A stretch of DNA of 64,000 bases from Fibrobacter sp. (lineage in GTDB: Bacteria > Fibrobacterota > Fibrobacteria > Fibrobacterales > Fibrobacteraceae): positions 1 through 64,000 of the forward strand of contig JAFXRC010000031.1 in the NCBI GenBank assembly GCA_017526585.1, in the 5' to 3' direction. The notes below the pieces were generated by a model. It had not been told where the DNA came from and did not search any database. It saw only the letters and a program-made list of their open reading frames with translations. Within the stretch, counting starts at the first letter, position 1, and every line of letters begins with the position of its first letter. Positions 13,816 to 23,841 of this stretch are shown piece after piece. A program made the position numbers and the translations under genes.

Positions 13816-16800
13816 ATGTCAATCACGCAGGAAAAGATGACCGAAAAGGAAAAGAAAGCCGCCGCCAAGGCTTTTGCAGAACGCTGGGCAGGTAAAGGCT
13901 ACGAAAAAGGAGAGTCCCAGAAATTCTGGATGGACTTGCTTTCAAGTGTTTTCGGCATCGAAAACTTTGCTGAATTCATATTCTTTGAAGGACAGGTAAA
14001 GGATAGCCTTCAAGGCAAGACCATCACGAACTTCATCGACGCCTACATTCCTTCAACACGTGTGATGATTGAGCAGAAGTCTAGCGGAAAAGACTTGCGT
14101 GAACCGACTAGGCAAAGCGACGGGCGCTTGTTGACTCCGTTCCAGCAAGCAAAAAAATATGTGACCGACTTGCCGGTAAGCCAACACCCCAAATGGATTG
14201 TCACCTGCAATTTTTCGGATTTTTTGATTTACGATATGGAAAATCCGAACGGAGAACCTGAACAGATTCTCTTGAAGGATCTACCTAAAGAATTTCACCG
14301 ACTAAATTTCCTGGTTGACTCCCATAGCGAACACGTCAAGCGCGAAGTCGAAGTTTCTATCAAGGCGGGCGAAATCGTCGGCAAGATTTACGACGCGCTA
14401 TTACCCGAATTTGGCGAAAAGCCGACAGCGACCGATTTCCACGCTTTAAACGTACTATGTGTACGTCTAGTCTTCTGCCTTTACGCCGAAGACGCAGGCA
14501 TCTTCAAGAAGGAACAGTTCTACAACTACCTCAAGAGTTTCCGCGCAGAGAATATGCGCGTGGCACTCCGCGAACTATTTCACGTTCTCGATACGAAGCC
14601 AGAGAATCGCGAACGATTCATGGAAGAAAAGCTCGCCGAGTTCCCCTACGTAAACGGTTCACTGTTTCAGGAGAAAGAAGGCGAATCCATCCCGCCCATC
14701 TCGGAAAAGACCGCCGAAATTATCTTGACGCACGGCAGTCTCGACTTTGACTGGAGTGACATCAGTCCGACGATTTTCGGAGCCGTTTTTGAAAGCACCC
14801 TGAACCCTGAAACGCGGCGCAGCGGCGGAATGCACTACACCAGCATCGAGAACATCCACAAGGTGATTGACCCGCTGTTTCTGGACGACTTGAAAGCTGA
14901 ATTTTCAGCAATTTGCGAGACGAAAACCGACAAAAACCGCAACGACAAACTGGACAAATTCCAGAAGAAACTCGGGTCTCTCAAATTTCTAGACCCAGCC
15001 TGTGGTTCGGGAAACTTCCTTACCGAGACCTACATATCGCTAAGGCGTCTCGAGAACGATATCTTACGTATTAAGGGCAGACAGATTACCATGGGGCAAA
15101 TCAACGACCCCATACAAGTATCTATCAACCAATTCCACGGTATCGAAATCAACGACTTTGCAGTCGCTGTTGCAAGAACAGCACTCTGGATTGCCGAATC
15201 GCAGATGATTATCGAGACCGAAGCAATCGTTTCTCACTCTCTTGATTTTCTTCCCCTTAAAAACCACGCAACAATCGTTGAAGGCAATGCCCTAAAGATG
15301 AATTGGGAATGCCTACACGAAGAAGATCCTAAATTCGGAGTCCACGCCAACAAAGTTCAAATCATCGACCCAGACGACCCTCGTTTCAAAGATATCAAGT
15401 TTACTGAACTGCATGACAAGCAAGCACACTACGACGTTTTCTATGCAGTCACCAAAAAAGTGAATATCGGTGATACCTCTGAAGCTAAAATTGAGCAAAT
15501 CCATTACGATTACATCATGGGGAATCCGCCGTTCGTGGGCGCACGCCTGATGAACGCCGAACAGAAAAGCGAACTTCAAGAAATTTTCAAAGACGTAAAA
15601 AACAGCGGCAATCTTGATTACGTTTCATGTTGGTACAAGAAAACAGCTGATTTGATAAAGGGAACAAACATAAAGGCAGCTCTCGTTTCCACCAACAGCA
15701 TTACACAGGGGGAACAACCCGCCATTTTATGGGATGCGCTTTTTGCAACGGGAATGCAAATTGATTTTGCCTACCGCACATTCCGCTGGGACAGCGAATC
15801 CGAGCAGGTTGCCCACGTACACTGCGTAATCATCGGATTTTCTTCGGTGGATTCCGTCGTCTCCACGAAGTTTCAGAATGACAATCTCAAGCGGATTTTC
15901 CTTTCCGACGGGAAAGTTCTCAAAGCAAAAAACATCAACCCATACCTAATGGACGCGCCAAACATTCTCGTCAAAAGCAGACAGGTTCCGCTATGCGATG
16001 TTCCTGAAATCGGTATCGGAAACAAGCCTATTGATGGCGGAAATTATCTTTTCACCGAAGCAGAAAAAGAAGCCTTCGTCAAAAAGGAACCCAATTCAGA
16101 AAAGCTTTTCAAGAAATGGATTGGTTCGGAAGAATTCATCAACCGCTTTCATCGTTGGTGTCTCTGGTTAGGTGATTGCTCCCCGGCGGAAATCCGCCAA
16201 ATGAAAGAATGTTACAAGAGAGTCCAAGCCGTAAAGGAATTCCGCTTAGCAAGCAAGAGCGCCCCTACCCGGAAACTTGCCGAAAGGCCCACCCGATTCC
16301 ATGTCGAAAATTTTCCTTCGGGAAACTACATTTTAATACCAAGAGTTTCCTCCGAACGACGTCATTACATTCCACTAGGTTTCGTAACACCAGAGGTTTT
16401 GTGTAGTGACTCTGTTCATGTTCTTAATTGCGATAAAATAACACAAGATATAAGCCCCTTGTATTTATTCGGCATTCTCACTTCTAGTGTTCATATGATT
16501 TGGATGCGAACCGTAAGCGGGAAGCTCAAAAGCGACTACCGTTACAGCAAGGACATCGTCTACAACAATTTTCCGTGGCCCGAATTGTCCGAGAGACATT
16601 CGCGTATAGAGCAGACTGCGCAAGCCATTCTTGATGTTCGAGCAAAATGCCCCGACAGCAGTCTCGCAGATTTGTATGATGACTTAACAATGCCTGAAGA
16701 CCTTCGCAAGGCTCACGCCGACAACGACAAATCCGTCATGGAGGCTTACGGATTCAACATCAAAATGTCTGAATCCGAAATTGCCATTGAGCTACTAAAG

Positions 16801-16845
16801 ATGTACCGAAAGCTCTCTGAAAATGCCTCAAAAAATAACAAGTAA
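13816..16845 (+). CDS. type IIG (MmeI-like) restriction-modification enzyme
   Basis: 1009 residues in one chain. N-terminal nuclease domain with a PD-(D/E)XK core (Asp75, Glu86, Lys88 in RVMIEQKSSG), a helical linker, then an N6-adenine methyltransferase: motif I FLDPACGSGNF near residue 391, motif IV NPPF near 570, and a C-terminal target-recognition part (from about 700). MmeI-type enzymes cut at a distance from the site and protect by methylating one strand. Start: ATG at 13816 lies seven bases after TATATT; ATG at 13837 has AGGA five bases upstream and is a real alternative. The promoter dyad matches that of the 1442-2072 cassette. No separate specificity or controller gene is seen. Confidence 0.93.
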   Translation: MSITQEKMTEKEKKAAAKAFAERWAGKGYEKGESQKFWMDLLSSVFGIENFAEFIFFEGQVKDSLQGKTITNFIDAYIPSTRVMIEQKSSGKDLREPTRQSDGRLLTPFQQAKKYVTDLPVSQHPKWIVTCNFSDFLIYDMENPNGEPEQILLKDLPKEFHRLNFLVDSHSEHVKREVEVSIKAGEIVGKIYDALLPEFGEKPTATDFHALNVLCVRLVFCLYAEDAGIFKKEQFYNYLKSFRAENMRVALRELFHVLDTKPENRERFMEEKLAEFPYVNGSLFQEKEGESIPPISEKTAEIILTHGSLDFDWSDISPTIFGAVFESTLNPETRRSGGMHYTSIENIHKVIDPLFLDDLKAEFSAICETKTDKNRNDKLDKFQKKLGSLKFLDPACGSGNFLTETYISLRRLENDILRIKGRQITMGQINDPIQVSINQFHGIEINDFAVAVARTALWIAESQMIIETEAIVSHSLDFLPLKNHATIVEGNALKMNWECLHEEDPKFGVHANKVQIIDPDDPRFKDIKFTELHDKQAHYDVFYAVTKKVNIGDTSEAKIEQIHYDYIMGNPPFVGARLMNAEQKSELQEIFKDVKNSGNLDYVSCWYKKTADLIKGTNIKAALVSTNSITQGEQPAILWDALFATGMQIDFAYRTFRWDSESEQVAHVHCVIIGFSSVDSVVSTKFQNDNLKRIFLSDGKVLKAKNINPYLMDAPNILVKSRQVPLCDVPEIGIGNKPIDGGNYLFTEAEKEAFVKKEPNSEKLFKKWIGSEEFINRFHRWCLWLGDCSPAEIRQMKECYKRVQAVKEFRLASKSAPTRKLAERPTRFHVENFPSGNYILIPRVSSERRHYIPLGFVTPEVLCSDSVHVLNCDKITQDISPLYLFGILTSSVHMIWMRTVSGKLKSDYRYSKDIVYNNFPWPELSERHSRIEQTAQAILDVRAKCPDSSLADLYDDLTMPEDLRKAHADNDKSVMEAYGFNIKMSESEIAIELLKMYRKLSENASKNNK

Positions 16846-16868
16846 ACCCCACCCTTCAGGATTTTCAC

Positions 16869-17975
16869 ATGCGTTTCTATGTACCCACGGACATCTACGT
16901 TGAAAAGGACTGCGTGAAGAACCACGCGCAAAACTTGCTTGCGGTTGGAAAACGTGCTTTCATCATGACGGGACATTCTTCTGCAAAGAAAAACGGTTCA
17001 TTGGATGATGTCATTGCCGTTCTAGACGCGGACCATGTGCCGTACCAGGTTTTTGACCAGGTCGAAGAAAATCCGTCAACAGATACCGTGGGGAACGCCG
17101 CACAGCAGGCCCGCGAATTCGGCGCCGATTACATCATCGGCATCGGAGGCGGTTCCGCCATCGACGCTGCAAAAGCAGTTGCATTGCTCCTTGCAAACCC
17201 GAGTGTTGACGCAGACAACTTGCACAAGGCTCCCGAAAAGCCACTCGGCCACGTGCCCGTCGTTGCTGTACCGACTACTTGCGGAACAGGTTCCGAGGCA
17301 ACGCCGGTCTCCATCATCACGAACCACAAGATTCACCTGAAGAAGAGCATTCCGCACCGCATTTTCCCGGCGCTTGCGCTTGTCGACGGCAAGTACCTCG
17401 CCTCGGCAAAGAAAACGCTAATCATCAACACCGCGGTCGACGCGCTCGCCCACATGGTCGAAAGCATCCTGAACGTCTATTCCAACACATTCAACCGCAT
17501 GTGTCCCGAATACGGCCTCAAGCTCTGGGGTGAATTCAAGGACGCGCTCCTCTCCAACTCCCCCGTCGACGAAGGCCTTTACGAAAAACTCATGCTCACC
17601 TCGACTATCGCAGGCATGTCCATCGCGCACACAAGCACCGCCGTACCGCACGGTATGAGCTACGACCTCACGCTGCATCAGGGTACGCCGCACGGTCCCG
17701 CCGTCGGCTACTTTCTGGCAGCCTACGTAGAAGTCTGCGAAAAAAAGGTTCCCGAAGATGTCAAGCACATTTTGGCCCTTTTAGGCCTCAAAAGCACCGC
17801 CGATTTCTCCGAAATGCTTTATAAACTAATCGACAAATGCAAGGTTTCTCGCGAAATGCGAGATAAGTTCACCGCCGCCATGAAGGTGAACCGACCAAAA
17901 CTCGACCTCGTCCCCGGTGGAATTACGCCCGAAGAAGTCGACTTCATTTACGATAAATCGTTCATCACGGAATAG
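16869..17975 (+). CDS. iron-containing alcohol dehydrogenase
   Basis: 368 residues, group III (Fe-dependent) alcohol dehydrogenase. NAD(P) site IGGGSAIDAAKA (about 96-107), PTTCGTGSEATPVSII, metal-binding set in AVDALAHMVES, TAVPHGMSYDL and TPHGPAVGYF. It reduces aldehydes or ketones (or oxidises alcohols) in the cytoplasm; the substrate, for example butanal or 3-hydroxypropanal types, cannot be fixed from sequence. It starts 23 bases after the restriction enzyme with AGGA upstream and may be partly cotranscribed, though the functions are unrelated. Confidence 0.9.
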   Translation: MRFYVPTDIYVEKDCVKNHAQNLLAVGKRAFIMTGHSSAKKNGSLDDVIAVLDADHVPYQVFDQVEENPSTDTVGNAAQQAREFGADYIIGIGGGSAIDAAKAVALLLANPSVDADNLHKAPEKPLGHVPVVAVPTTCGTGSEATPVSIITNHKIHLKKSIPHRIFPALALVDGKYLASAKKTLIINTAVDALAHMVESILNVYSNTFNRMCPEYGLKLWGEFKDALLSNSPVDEGLYEKLMLTSTIAGMSIAHTSTAVPHGMSYDLTLHQGTPHGPAVGYFLAAYVEVCEKKVPEDVKHILALLGLKSTADFSEMLYKLIDKCKVSREMRDKFTAAMKVNRPKLDLVPGGITPEEVDFIYDKSFITE

Positions 17976-17984
17976 AAGTTATCG

Positions 17985-18890
17985 CTACTCCGCAAATCCC
18001 GGCGGAGGCAGGTGCATTCCTGCCATCAGGAGATTGTTGTCGCTAGCGTATTGCATCAGGCGCTTGCGGCTCTCAGCCGACTTTGCCTTATCCATATCGT
18101 AGTTGGAATTGATTTCGGGATGATCTTTCTGCAAAGCGTAACCATGCATCAGGTCACCCACCACAAGTAGGTTTGCCATCTGGAACGCTGTATGGCCGGG
18201 CGTATGGCCCACGGCATCCATCGCAAGCACCCCATGCGGAAGCGTGTCGCCGAACGCAAACAGGTGAAGGCTATCCTTGTAAAGCGCCATAATGTCCTTC
18301 TGCAAATCATTCTTCGGAATATCGTTCATCCAGGCGTCGTATTCGACCTTACCCGCATAGACAGCCGCATTCATGAAAACCTTTTCCGTTTTTCCGGCTT
18401 CACCAGGTTTCACGAGTCCCGCAATATGGTCTGCATGGAAATGCGTTAAGTAGACAAGCCCGATACTGTCAGGATTTATCCCCAAGGCAGCGAGCCGGTT
18501 CAACTGCTGCCCACCCCAAGCACCAAGGCCCGCATCAAACAAGATGTACTTTCCGTCTACCTGCACCAGAAAGGTACTAACCGAAGCAGGAATCCCCTTC
18601 GGCATATTCAAGCTTTCGTAAAGAGAATCGCTTGCATCACTGAAAAGGTCTCGCGGCATCAGCTTTTCGCCAGCGTTATCCTGAATCCAAGTAACCTTCG
18701 CCCCATTTGCAAGCGAAACCGTCTTCGTCCCTTCAACCGAGACGGTCGCTCCAGCAACCGGTTCGGCGGTATTCGCCATTTCGGGAGCCGATTTCGTTTC
18801 AGCTGTTTCCTTAACCGTTTTCGTGTCGCTACAACCGATCAGCGTCAAGGTTAGCGCCACCGCAAATAAAGAAGCAAAGGCTTTTTTCAT
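17985..18890 (-). CDS. metallo-beta-lactamase-fold hydrolase, lipoprotein
   Basis: 301 residues from the ATG at 18890 (AGGAG upstream; longer in-frame reading lacks a binding site and would hide the signal peptide). Lipobox LIGC near residue 20 predicts a periplasmic lipoprotein. The metal site is complete: THFHADH (HxHxDH), the later GHTPGH, an Asp in VVGDLMHG and a C-terminal GMH. The closest general types are secreted lactonase/MBL-fold hydrolases of the YtnP/AttM style; substrate unknown. It converges with the alcohol dehydrogenase. Confidence 0.88.
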   Translation of the reverse strand: MKKAFASLFAVALTLTLIGCSDTKTVKETAETKSAPEMANTAEPVAGATVSVEGTKTVSLANGAKVTWIQDNAGEKLMPRDLFSDASDSLYESLNMPKGIPASVSTFLVQVDGKYILFDAGLGAWGGQQLNRLAALGINPDSIGLVYLTHFHADHIAGLVKPGEAGKTEKVFMNAAVYAGKVEYDAWMNDIPKNDLQKDIMALYKDSLHLFAFGDTLPHGVLAMDAVGHTPGHTAFQMANLLVVGDLMHGYALQKDHPEINSNYDMDKAKSAESRKRLMQYASDNNLLMAGMHLPPPGFAE

Positions 18891-19000
18891 ATAGGCTCCT
18901 GTTTTAAGGGAAATTAATAAAATTCTGTGACTAAAAACATCAAAAAATGCATAAAAAGGATATTTTCGCCGACACTGTTGCCTTCTGGTTTTATTCAATC

Positions 19001-19008
19001 TATATTTG
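19001..19008 (+). promoter_or_regulatory. promoter -7/-10 element TATATTTG
   Basis: TATATTTG 22 bases before the ATG at 19031, followed by a strong GAGAGGAGG ribosome binding site. Confidence 0.5.
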
Positions 19009-19030
19009 AAATTAGTGAGAGGAGGTCTCT

Positions 19031-20473
19031 ATGAAATCCAAGTTATTATTTTCGACCGCAATCGCGTTTAGCTTGCTGTGCGCCGCCTGTAGCGACAGCA
19101 CTACCAGCGCCAATGTGGATGACATCGCTGACATGAACGACGACGGGACACCCGAAGACTCCACCACCCACAAAAAACAAAGTGTTGAAACCGAAAACGG
19201 TACCACCTTCGAAATCAAGGGCACCGGATCCGACAATGACTACGGCATTCTCTTTGATGATGCAGGCGTTTACAGTTCATACAGTTCATACAAGGGCGGT
19301 GTCACGGAGACCGTATTTTATGACGCCGTCTACGACGAATCAGCACCTACCGTCATGACACCTGGAGACGTAGGGGACTACATTTCTGAAGACTATGACA
19401 TTGAACCCGGCGGAGATTTTGACGGAGAATATAACGGCAGAACTTACGGTCTGCTCACGGCATCCGAATGGAACGATTTGGACAACTGGAGTTCCTGGGC
19501 GGACATCCTGAAGGGCGAATTTGCGGACAAAACTAACTACTGGAAATTTTCCCCCACGACGCTCGCAGTGGTAAAAGTGGTTAACGAAAACGGCGACGGC
19601 ATAGCCAATGTTTCCGTAGAGCTCCTTAAAGGCGACGATGTAGAATTTGCCACCAAGACCGACAATAATGGATTTGCCTACTGCTGGGTAAACCTGTTCG
19701 ACGGCAACACCAAAGACGCCGCAAAAGAAAAAGACTTTTCCCTGAAAGTCAACGGCAAGGCATCCGAAGATCCCGTCAAGTTCACCACCAAAAACGACGA
19801 CTCTGTCAAAGAAAATGTGATTACAAGCGAGGCAAAGCAGGCAGAGACAAAGGCAGATGTCGCCTTTATCGTCGACGCCACCGGTTCCATGGGTGACGAA
19901 ATCCGCTTTTTGCAATCGGATCTCAGCTATATCATTGACCACGCCCACTCGGACACCAAGGTCGATTTGCGTACAGCTGTTCTATTCTACCGCGATGAAG
20001 ACGACGAATACCTCGTCCAAGGCAAGGATTTTTCCACCGATGTCGCTAACACGCAGGCGTTCATCGAGGATCAGTTTGCAAGCGGCGGCGGAGACTTCCC
20101 CGAAGCCGTACATACCGCACTTGATGCCTCGTTGCAGAATTTCTCCTGGAACGAATCTGCTCGTGCGCGCATCGCCTTCTTGATTCTTGACGCTCCAGCA
20201 CACCACCAGGAAGATGTGATCGAAAGCCTTCAGAAATCAATTAAGCTCTACGCCAAGAACGGCATCAAGCTTATCCCTGTAGCGGCAAGCGGCATCGACA
20301 AGGACACGGAATCCATGTTGCGGTTCTTCGACATTGTCACGGGCGGCACCTACGTGTTCCTCACCGACGATAGCGGCATCGGTTACTCCCATATCGAGGC
20401 CTCCGTTGGCGACCACGATGTGGAAAAGCTCGCCGACCTGATGATACGACTTATCAAGAAATACGTGGAATAA
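19031..20473 (+). CDS. VWA-domain lipoprotein
   Basis: 480 residues. Lipobox LCAAC predicts an envelope lipoprotein. Residues about 30-180 are acidic and not recognised; a carboxypeptidase-regulatory-like segment (AVVKVVNENGDGIANVSVELLKG... TDNNGFAYCWV) lies near 180-215. A von Willebrand factor A domain spans about 275-480: FIVDATGSMGDE carries a MIDAS variant (DxTGS), with TAVLFYRDED and FPEAVHTALDASL. VWA domains bind ligands through a divalent metal, so adhesion or complex assembly is likely. A terminator follows the gene. Confidence 0.85.
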   Translation: MKSKLLFSTAIAFSLLCAACSDSTTSANVDDIADMNDDGTPEDSTTHKKQSVETENGTTFEIKGTGSDNDYGILFDDAGVYSSYSSYKGGVTETVFYDAVYDESAPTVMTPGDVGDYISEDYDIEPGGDFDGEYNGRTYGLLTASEWNDLDNWSSWADILKGEFADKTNYWKFSPTTLAVVKVVNENGDGIANVSVELLKGDDVEFATKTDNNGFAYCWVNLFDGNTKDAAKEKDFSLKVNGKASEDPVKFTTKNDDSVKENVITSEAKQAETKADVAFIVDATGSMGDEIRFLQSDLSYIIDHAHSDTKVDLRTAVLFYRDEDDEYLVQGKDFSTDVANTQAFIEDQFASGGGDFPEAVHTALDASLQNFSWNESARARIAFLILDAPAHHQEDVIESLQKSIKLYAKNGIKLIPVAASGIDKDTESMLRFFDIVTGGTYVFLTDDSGIGYSHIEASVGDHDVEKLADLMIRLIKKYVE

Positions 20474-20495
20474 AAATATTCTCCATTGAAATAGC

Positions 20496-20528
20496 GAGTC
20501 CCAATCATAACGATTGAGGCTCTTTTTT
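20496..20528 (+). terminator. intrinsic terminator of the VWA gene
   Basis: GAGTCCCAATC and GATTGAGGCTC pair over eleven positions with one mismatch around ATAAC, followed by six T residues. Confidence 0.8.
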
Positions 20529-20581
20529 ACATTTTTTCTATTTTGTCGTTGTACATTTTTTAACACAGAAGCTGAAAATAA

Positions 20582-22132
20582 ATGTTACAGGGAATTCTTG
20601 CTTTCGAGTTTGGGGGACTTTCAGGAAACGCATGGTTTTCTATCGCGGTGGCGATCTCAGTCTTTGCGACCTTGTTCTTTTCAAAACTGAGAGCCGATGT
20701 CGTTTTCCTCGCGAGCATGTCCGCATTATTCGTAAGTGGCGTGCTGGATATCAAGGGTGCTTTTGGAGGACTCATTTCTCCATCGGTACTTGTCATTGCA
20801 GCGATTTACGCCGTCATCGCAGGTCTCAACCATACAGGCGTCCTGAACTGGATCGTAAAGCACATGATGGGCGCCCCCAAGACACTCACGGGAGCCATCA
20901 TTCACACCATGCTCCCAGTCGCCCTGTTGAGTTCGATACTCACCAATACGACCGTTGTAGCGCTCTTTATTGATGTTGTGAAAATTTGGTCGAAGAAGCT
21001 CGGCATTTCACCTTCGAAGCTATTGATTCCGCTGAGCTACGCTTCGGGAATGGGCGGCATTTGCACCTTAATCGGGACACCCACCAACCTCATCGTTTCG
21101 GGAATGTACACCGACAAAACGGGAATCCAGCTGAGCATTTTCTCCATTACGATTTGCGGACTTTTCTGCCTTGCCGTCGGAATCCTTTCGGTAATCGCCA
21201 TGCAAAAACTGCTACCGAAGCGCAATACGCTTCTCCGCAATGGCGACGAAGACGAACTGACCATGGAACTTCGAGTACCAGCGAAGCATCCATTTATCGG
21301 GATGACTCTTCAAGAAATTTACGAAAACAATCCGAATGGTTTTGAAAAAGACAAGAACTCCATTCTTTCGATTCGCCGTTTTGACAATGAAGTCGAAATC
21401 GCGACTCCGAATTCGTTCATTATGGGCGGAGACCACATCATTGTATCGGGTAAGCCAAAGACGCTTCAATGGATTTGCAACAATTTAAATTTGAAGAACG
21501 AGCATCTGGACGGTATTCTCGAAAATTCAGCACAAAGTAAAATCGGGAAAAAGACACTCGTTTCAGCAACAATCATGATTGCCATGGTGTTGCTGCCGAC
21601 ATTTGGGGTAATACCTTTACTTTCAGCCTGCATCCTTGCCGCCGCAGCCATGATTGTTTGCCGTTGTTGCACCAGCCTGCAAGCAATGAACTCCATCAAC
21701 TGGCCCATCCTATTAGTCTTTGCAGGGAGCATCAGCCTTGGCAAATCATTTGAAGTCACGGGAGTCGCCCAGATGATTGCGGACTGGCTCTTGAACATTT
21801 GCGGAAGCAACCCCCATGTAGCCCTCATCAGCATCTGCATCGTGGCAACATTCGTAACGGAATTCATAAGCAATGCCGCCACAGCCGCCATGTTCTGCCC
21901 CATCGCCATCAGTACGGCAGCGACCCTCGGCGTGAATCCGCTGACATTCTGCATCGCCCTGATGCTTGCGGTGAACAGCAGCTTTGCAACCCCCATTGGC
22001 TCGCCTACACACATGCTCGTCTACGGGGCAGGAAACTACCGCTTTACGGATTTCGTCAAGATAGGCCTCCCCATGAACATCATCATCCTGGCCGCAAACA
22101 TTTTCATTACATCCATCGTTTTTCCGCTATAA
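20582..22132 (+). CDS. SLC13-family anion permease with RCK-C domain
   Basis: 516 residues, about 11-12 hydrophobic helices. The divalent anion:sodium symporter signature appears twice, around SSILTNTTVVALFIDV/GTPTNLIVSGMY in the first half and EFISNAATAAMFCPIAIS/PIGSPTHMLVYG in the second. Between them (about 230-295) is a cytoplasmic TrkA-C/RCK-C domain (PFIGMTLQEIYENN ... MGGDHIIVSG). Likely sodium-driven uptake of sulfate, phosphate or dicarboxylates. A TACATTTT box lies 25 bases upstream; there is no clear Shine-Dalgarno sequence. Confidence 0.88.
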   Translation: MLQGILAFEFGGLSGNAWFSIAVAISVFATLFFSKLRADVVFLASMSALFVSGVLDIKGAFGGLISPSVLVIAAIYAVIAGLNHTGVLNWIVKHMMGAPKTLTGAIIHTMLPVALLSSILTNTTVVALFIDVVKIWSKKLGISPSKLLIPLSYASGMGGICTLIGTPTNLIVSGMYTDKTGIQLSIFSITICGLFCLAVGILSVIAMQKLLPKRNTLLRNGDEDELTMELRVPAKHPFIGMTLQEIYENNPNGFEKDKNSILSIRRFDNEVEIATPNSFIMGGDHIIVSGKPKTLQWICNNLNLKNEHLDGILENSAQSKIGKKTLVSATIMIAMVLLPTFGVIPLLSACILAAAAMIVCRCCTSLQAMNSINWPILLVFAGSISLGKSFEVTGVAQMIADWLLNICGSNPHVALISICIVATFVTEFISNAATAAMFCPIAISTAATLGVNPLTFCIALMLAVNSSFATPIGSPTHMLVYGAGNYRFTDFVKIGLPMNIIILAANIFITSIVFPL

Positions 22133-22205
22133 AACAGAGGCGGCACAGGTCGAAAAGACAAAAAAATTGTTACATTTATAAGGTATCTATAAGAAAGGAT
22201 AAAAT

Positions 22206-22961
22206 ATGCACACCTCCTTCATCGTTTTTAACATCATCGGTCTTGCTATCATTATCATTGCTGCTGTCCGCATCGGCATGAAAATTTCCAAGGCGGCCAA
22301 GCAGGAAGCCCCCGAAGCCCAGAACAAGGTATCCTACGACGACTGTCTCGCCAAAAACAACGAAACCTTTAAGTACGGTTCGTTTACGGACGCCCGCGAC
22401 GGCGAAACCTACCGCACCGTCAAAATTGGCAACCAGGTCTGGATGGCAGAAAACCTGCGCTATAAGGCAGAAGGCAGTTACGCCCCAAAAAATGACGAAG
22501 AAAATGTGAAAAAATACGGACGACTCTACACCTGGACTTCCGCACTGAACATCCCCGTTGAATTTACGGAACAGTCCCCCGCCAAGGACATCGAGATGTA
22601 CCACAAGATAAGGGAAGAAAACTACCAGGGAATCGCTCCGGAAGGCTGGCACATTCCGAGCATGAAGGAATGGGAAGAACTGATGAGCAATTTCCCGGAC
22701 AATTCAAACGGTATCGAATTGCGTAGCGAATGCATTTGGCAGCACCCCGGCGAAGACAGTGTCGGATTCTTCGCGCTCCCAGCCGGTTACCGTTTCGACA
22801 ATGGAAGCTTCTGCCAGTTCGGTAAACGTGCCCGTTTCTGGAGCAAGGACGAATACGGCAAGTCTAACGCCTACCGTTTCAACATCACCGAAAACTCCAT
22901 GGACCTCGAAGGGGTATACCGTTCCGACGCGATCTCCGTGCGTTGCGTCAAGAACGCTTAA
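22206..22961 (+). CDS. membrane-anchored FISUMP-domain protein
   Basis: 251 residues. Unlike the three lipoprotein paralogues at the left end, it has no lipobox but an N-terminal membrane helix (about 4-26, FIVFNIIGLAIIIIAAVRIGM) without a serine linker. The FISUMP domain begins near 60: TYRTVKIGNQVWMAENLRY, GRLYTWTSALN, GIAPEGWHIPSMKEWEEL, GFFALPAGYRF, AISVRCVKNA. AAAGGA seven bases upstream supports the start. A strong terminator follows. Confidence 0.88.
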   Translation: MHTSFIVFNIIGLAIIIIAAVRIGMKISKAAKQEAPEAQNKVSYDDCLAKNNETFKYGSFTDARDGETYRTVKIGNQVWMAENLRYKAEGSYAPKNDEENVKKYGRLYTWTSALNIPVEFTEQSPAKDIEMYHKIREENYQGIAPEGWHIPSMKEWEELMSNFPDNSNGIELRSECIWQHPGEDSVGFFALPAGYRFDNGSFCQFGKRARFWSKDEYGKSNAYRFNITENSMDLEGVYRSDAISVRCVKNA

Positions 22962-22979
22962 TTTCGATTTAGAATAACG

Positions 22980-23011
22980 AATCCTCCGCGAAGTGACGCG
23001 GAGGATTTTTT
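22980..23011 (+). terminator. intrinsic terminator
   Basis: AATCCTCCGCG and CGCGGAGGATT form a perfect 11 bp stem with a six-base loop, followed by TTTTT. It separates two convergent genes. Confidence 0.92.
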
Positions 23012-23022
23012 ATCAGCAACTT

Positions 23023-23781
23023 TTATTCTTTCACAAGCTTCGCGCAATAGATGGGGCCGCGACCTTCGGAACGGTCCGGCAAAATATGTACGCCAAATTC
23101 CGTACGGTCCGCCCCCGGCAAAAGTTCGGGAATCTCAACCATATGCATCGACGGACGTTTTTTTAGAATTTTACGAACGACATCGTCATTTTCAAGCGGA
23201 GACAAGGCGCAAGTCCCGTAGACAACGGTTCCGCCCGGTTTCAGCGCATCTACGGCAGAAGCGAGCAACGCCCCCTGTTCCACCGACAAGCGCTTGACAC
23301 GCTTTGCCGACCACACTTCCAGATGCGCCGGCGAATTCAGCACATGGCGGTCCGAAGAACACGGAGCATCCAGCAAAATTTTATCGAAGCACTCTTTCTT
23401 GTGGAGTCCAAACTTCATGCCATCGTAACTGGTCACTTTAATCACGGAGCGCCAGCTTTCGGGCAAGGAATTTTCAATCACATGTTGAAGCCTTAAACGA
23501 CGATCCGGCGAACGGTCATTGCTCTGCAAAGAGCCCTCCCCCTTAAGCATCGACGCCAGCACCAAAGTCTTGCCGCCGGGAGCGGCACACATATCAAGCA
23601 CTTGGTCCCCAGGTGCTACACCTAAAGCCTTCGCCGCATAAACAGAAGCTTCGTCCAGGAAATACGGTTCCAGGATCTCGCTAAACCGAAGTTCAATAGC
23701 TCGTCCCTCCCCCTTCAAAGCTTCCAGGAGAGCAGGCCAACGTTCGCCAAACAAATTAGAGAAATAGTCAAAAAATTCCAT
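23023..23781 (-). CDS. RsmB/NSUN-type RNA (cytosine-C5) methyltransferase
   Basis: 252 residues from ATG at 23781 (a GTG nine bases upstream is possible). SAM motif I VLDMCAAPGGKT, motif IV LLDAPCSSD with the conserved Cys, and motif VI VYGTCALSPLEND with the catalytic-type Cys. This pair of cysteines marks m5C RNA methyltransferases of the RsmB/NOP2/NSUN group. It lacks the N-terminal RNA-binding NusB-like or PUA parts of full-length RsmB, so the target (rRNA or tRNA) is open. No Shine-Dalgarno sequence is visible. A tRNA gene lies just upstream on the same strand. Confidence 0.85.
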   Translation of the reverse strand: MEFFDYFSNLFGERWPALLEALKGEGRAIELRFSEILEPYFLDEASVYAAKALGVAPGDQVLDMCAAPGGKTLVLASMLKGEGSLQSNDRSPDRRLRLQHVIENSLPESWRSVIKVTSYDGMKFGLHKKECFDKILLDAPCSSDRHVLNSPAHLEVWSAKRVKRLSVEQGALLASAVDALKPGGTVVYGTCALSPLENDDVVRKILKKRPSMHMVEIPELLPGADRTEFGVHILPDRSEGRGPIYCAKLVKE

Positions 23782-23841
23782 AGCAGACACTCTAAAATAA
23801 AAAAAACTCTCTGCTCAGGGGTATGAACAAAGAGTTCTTCG

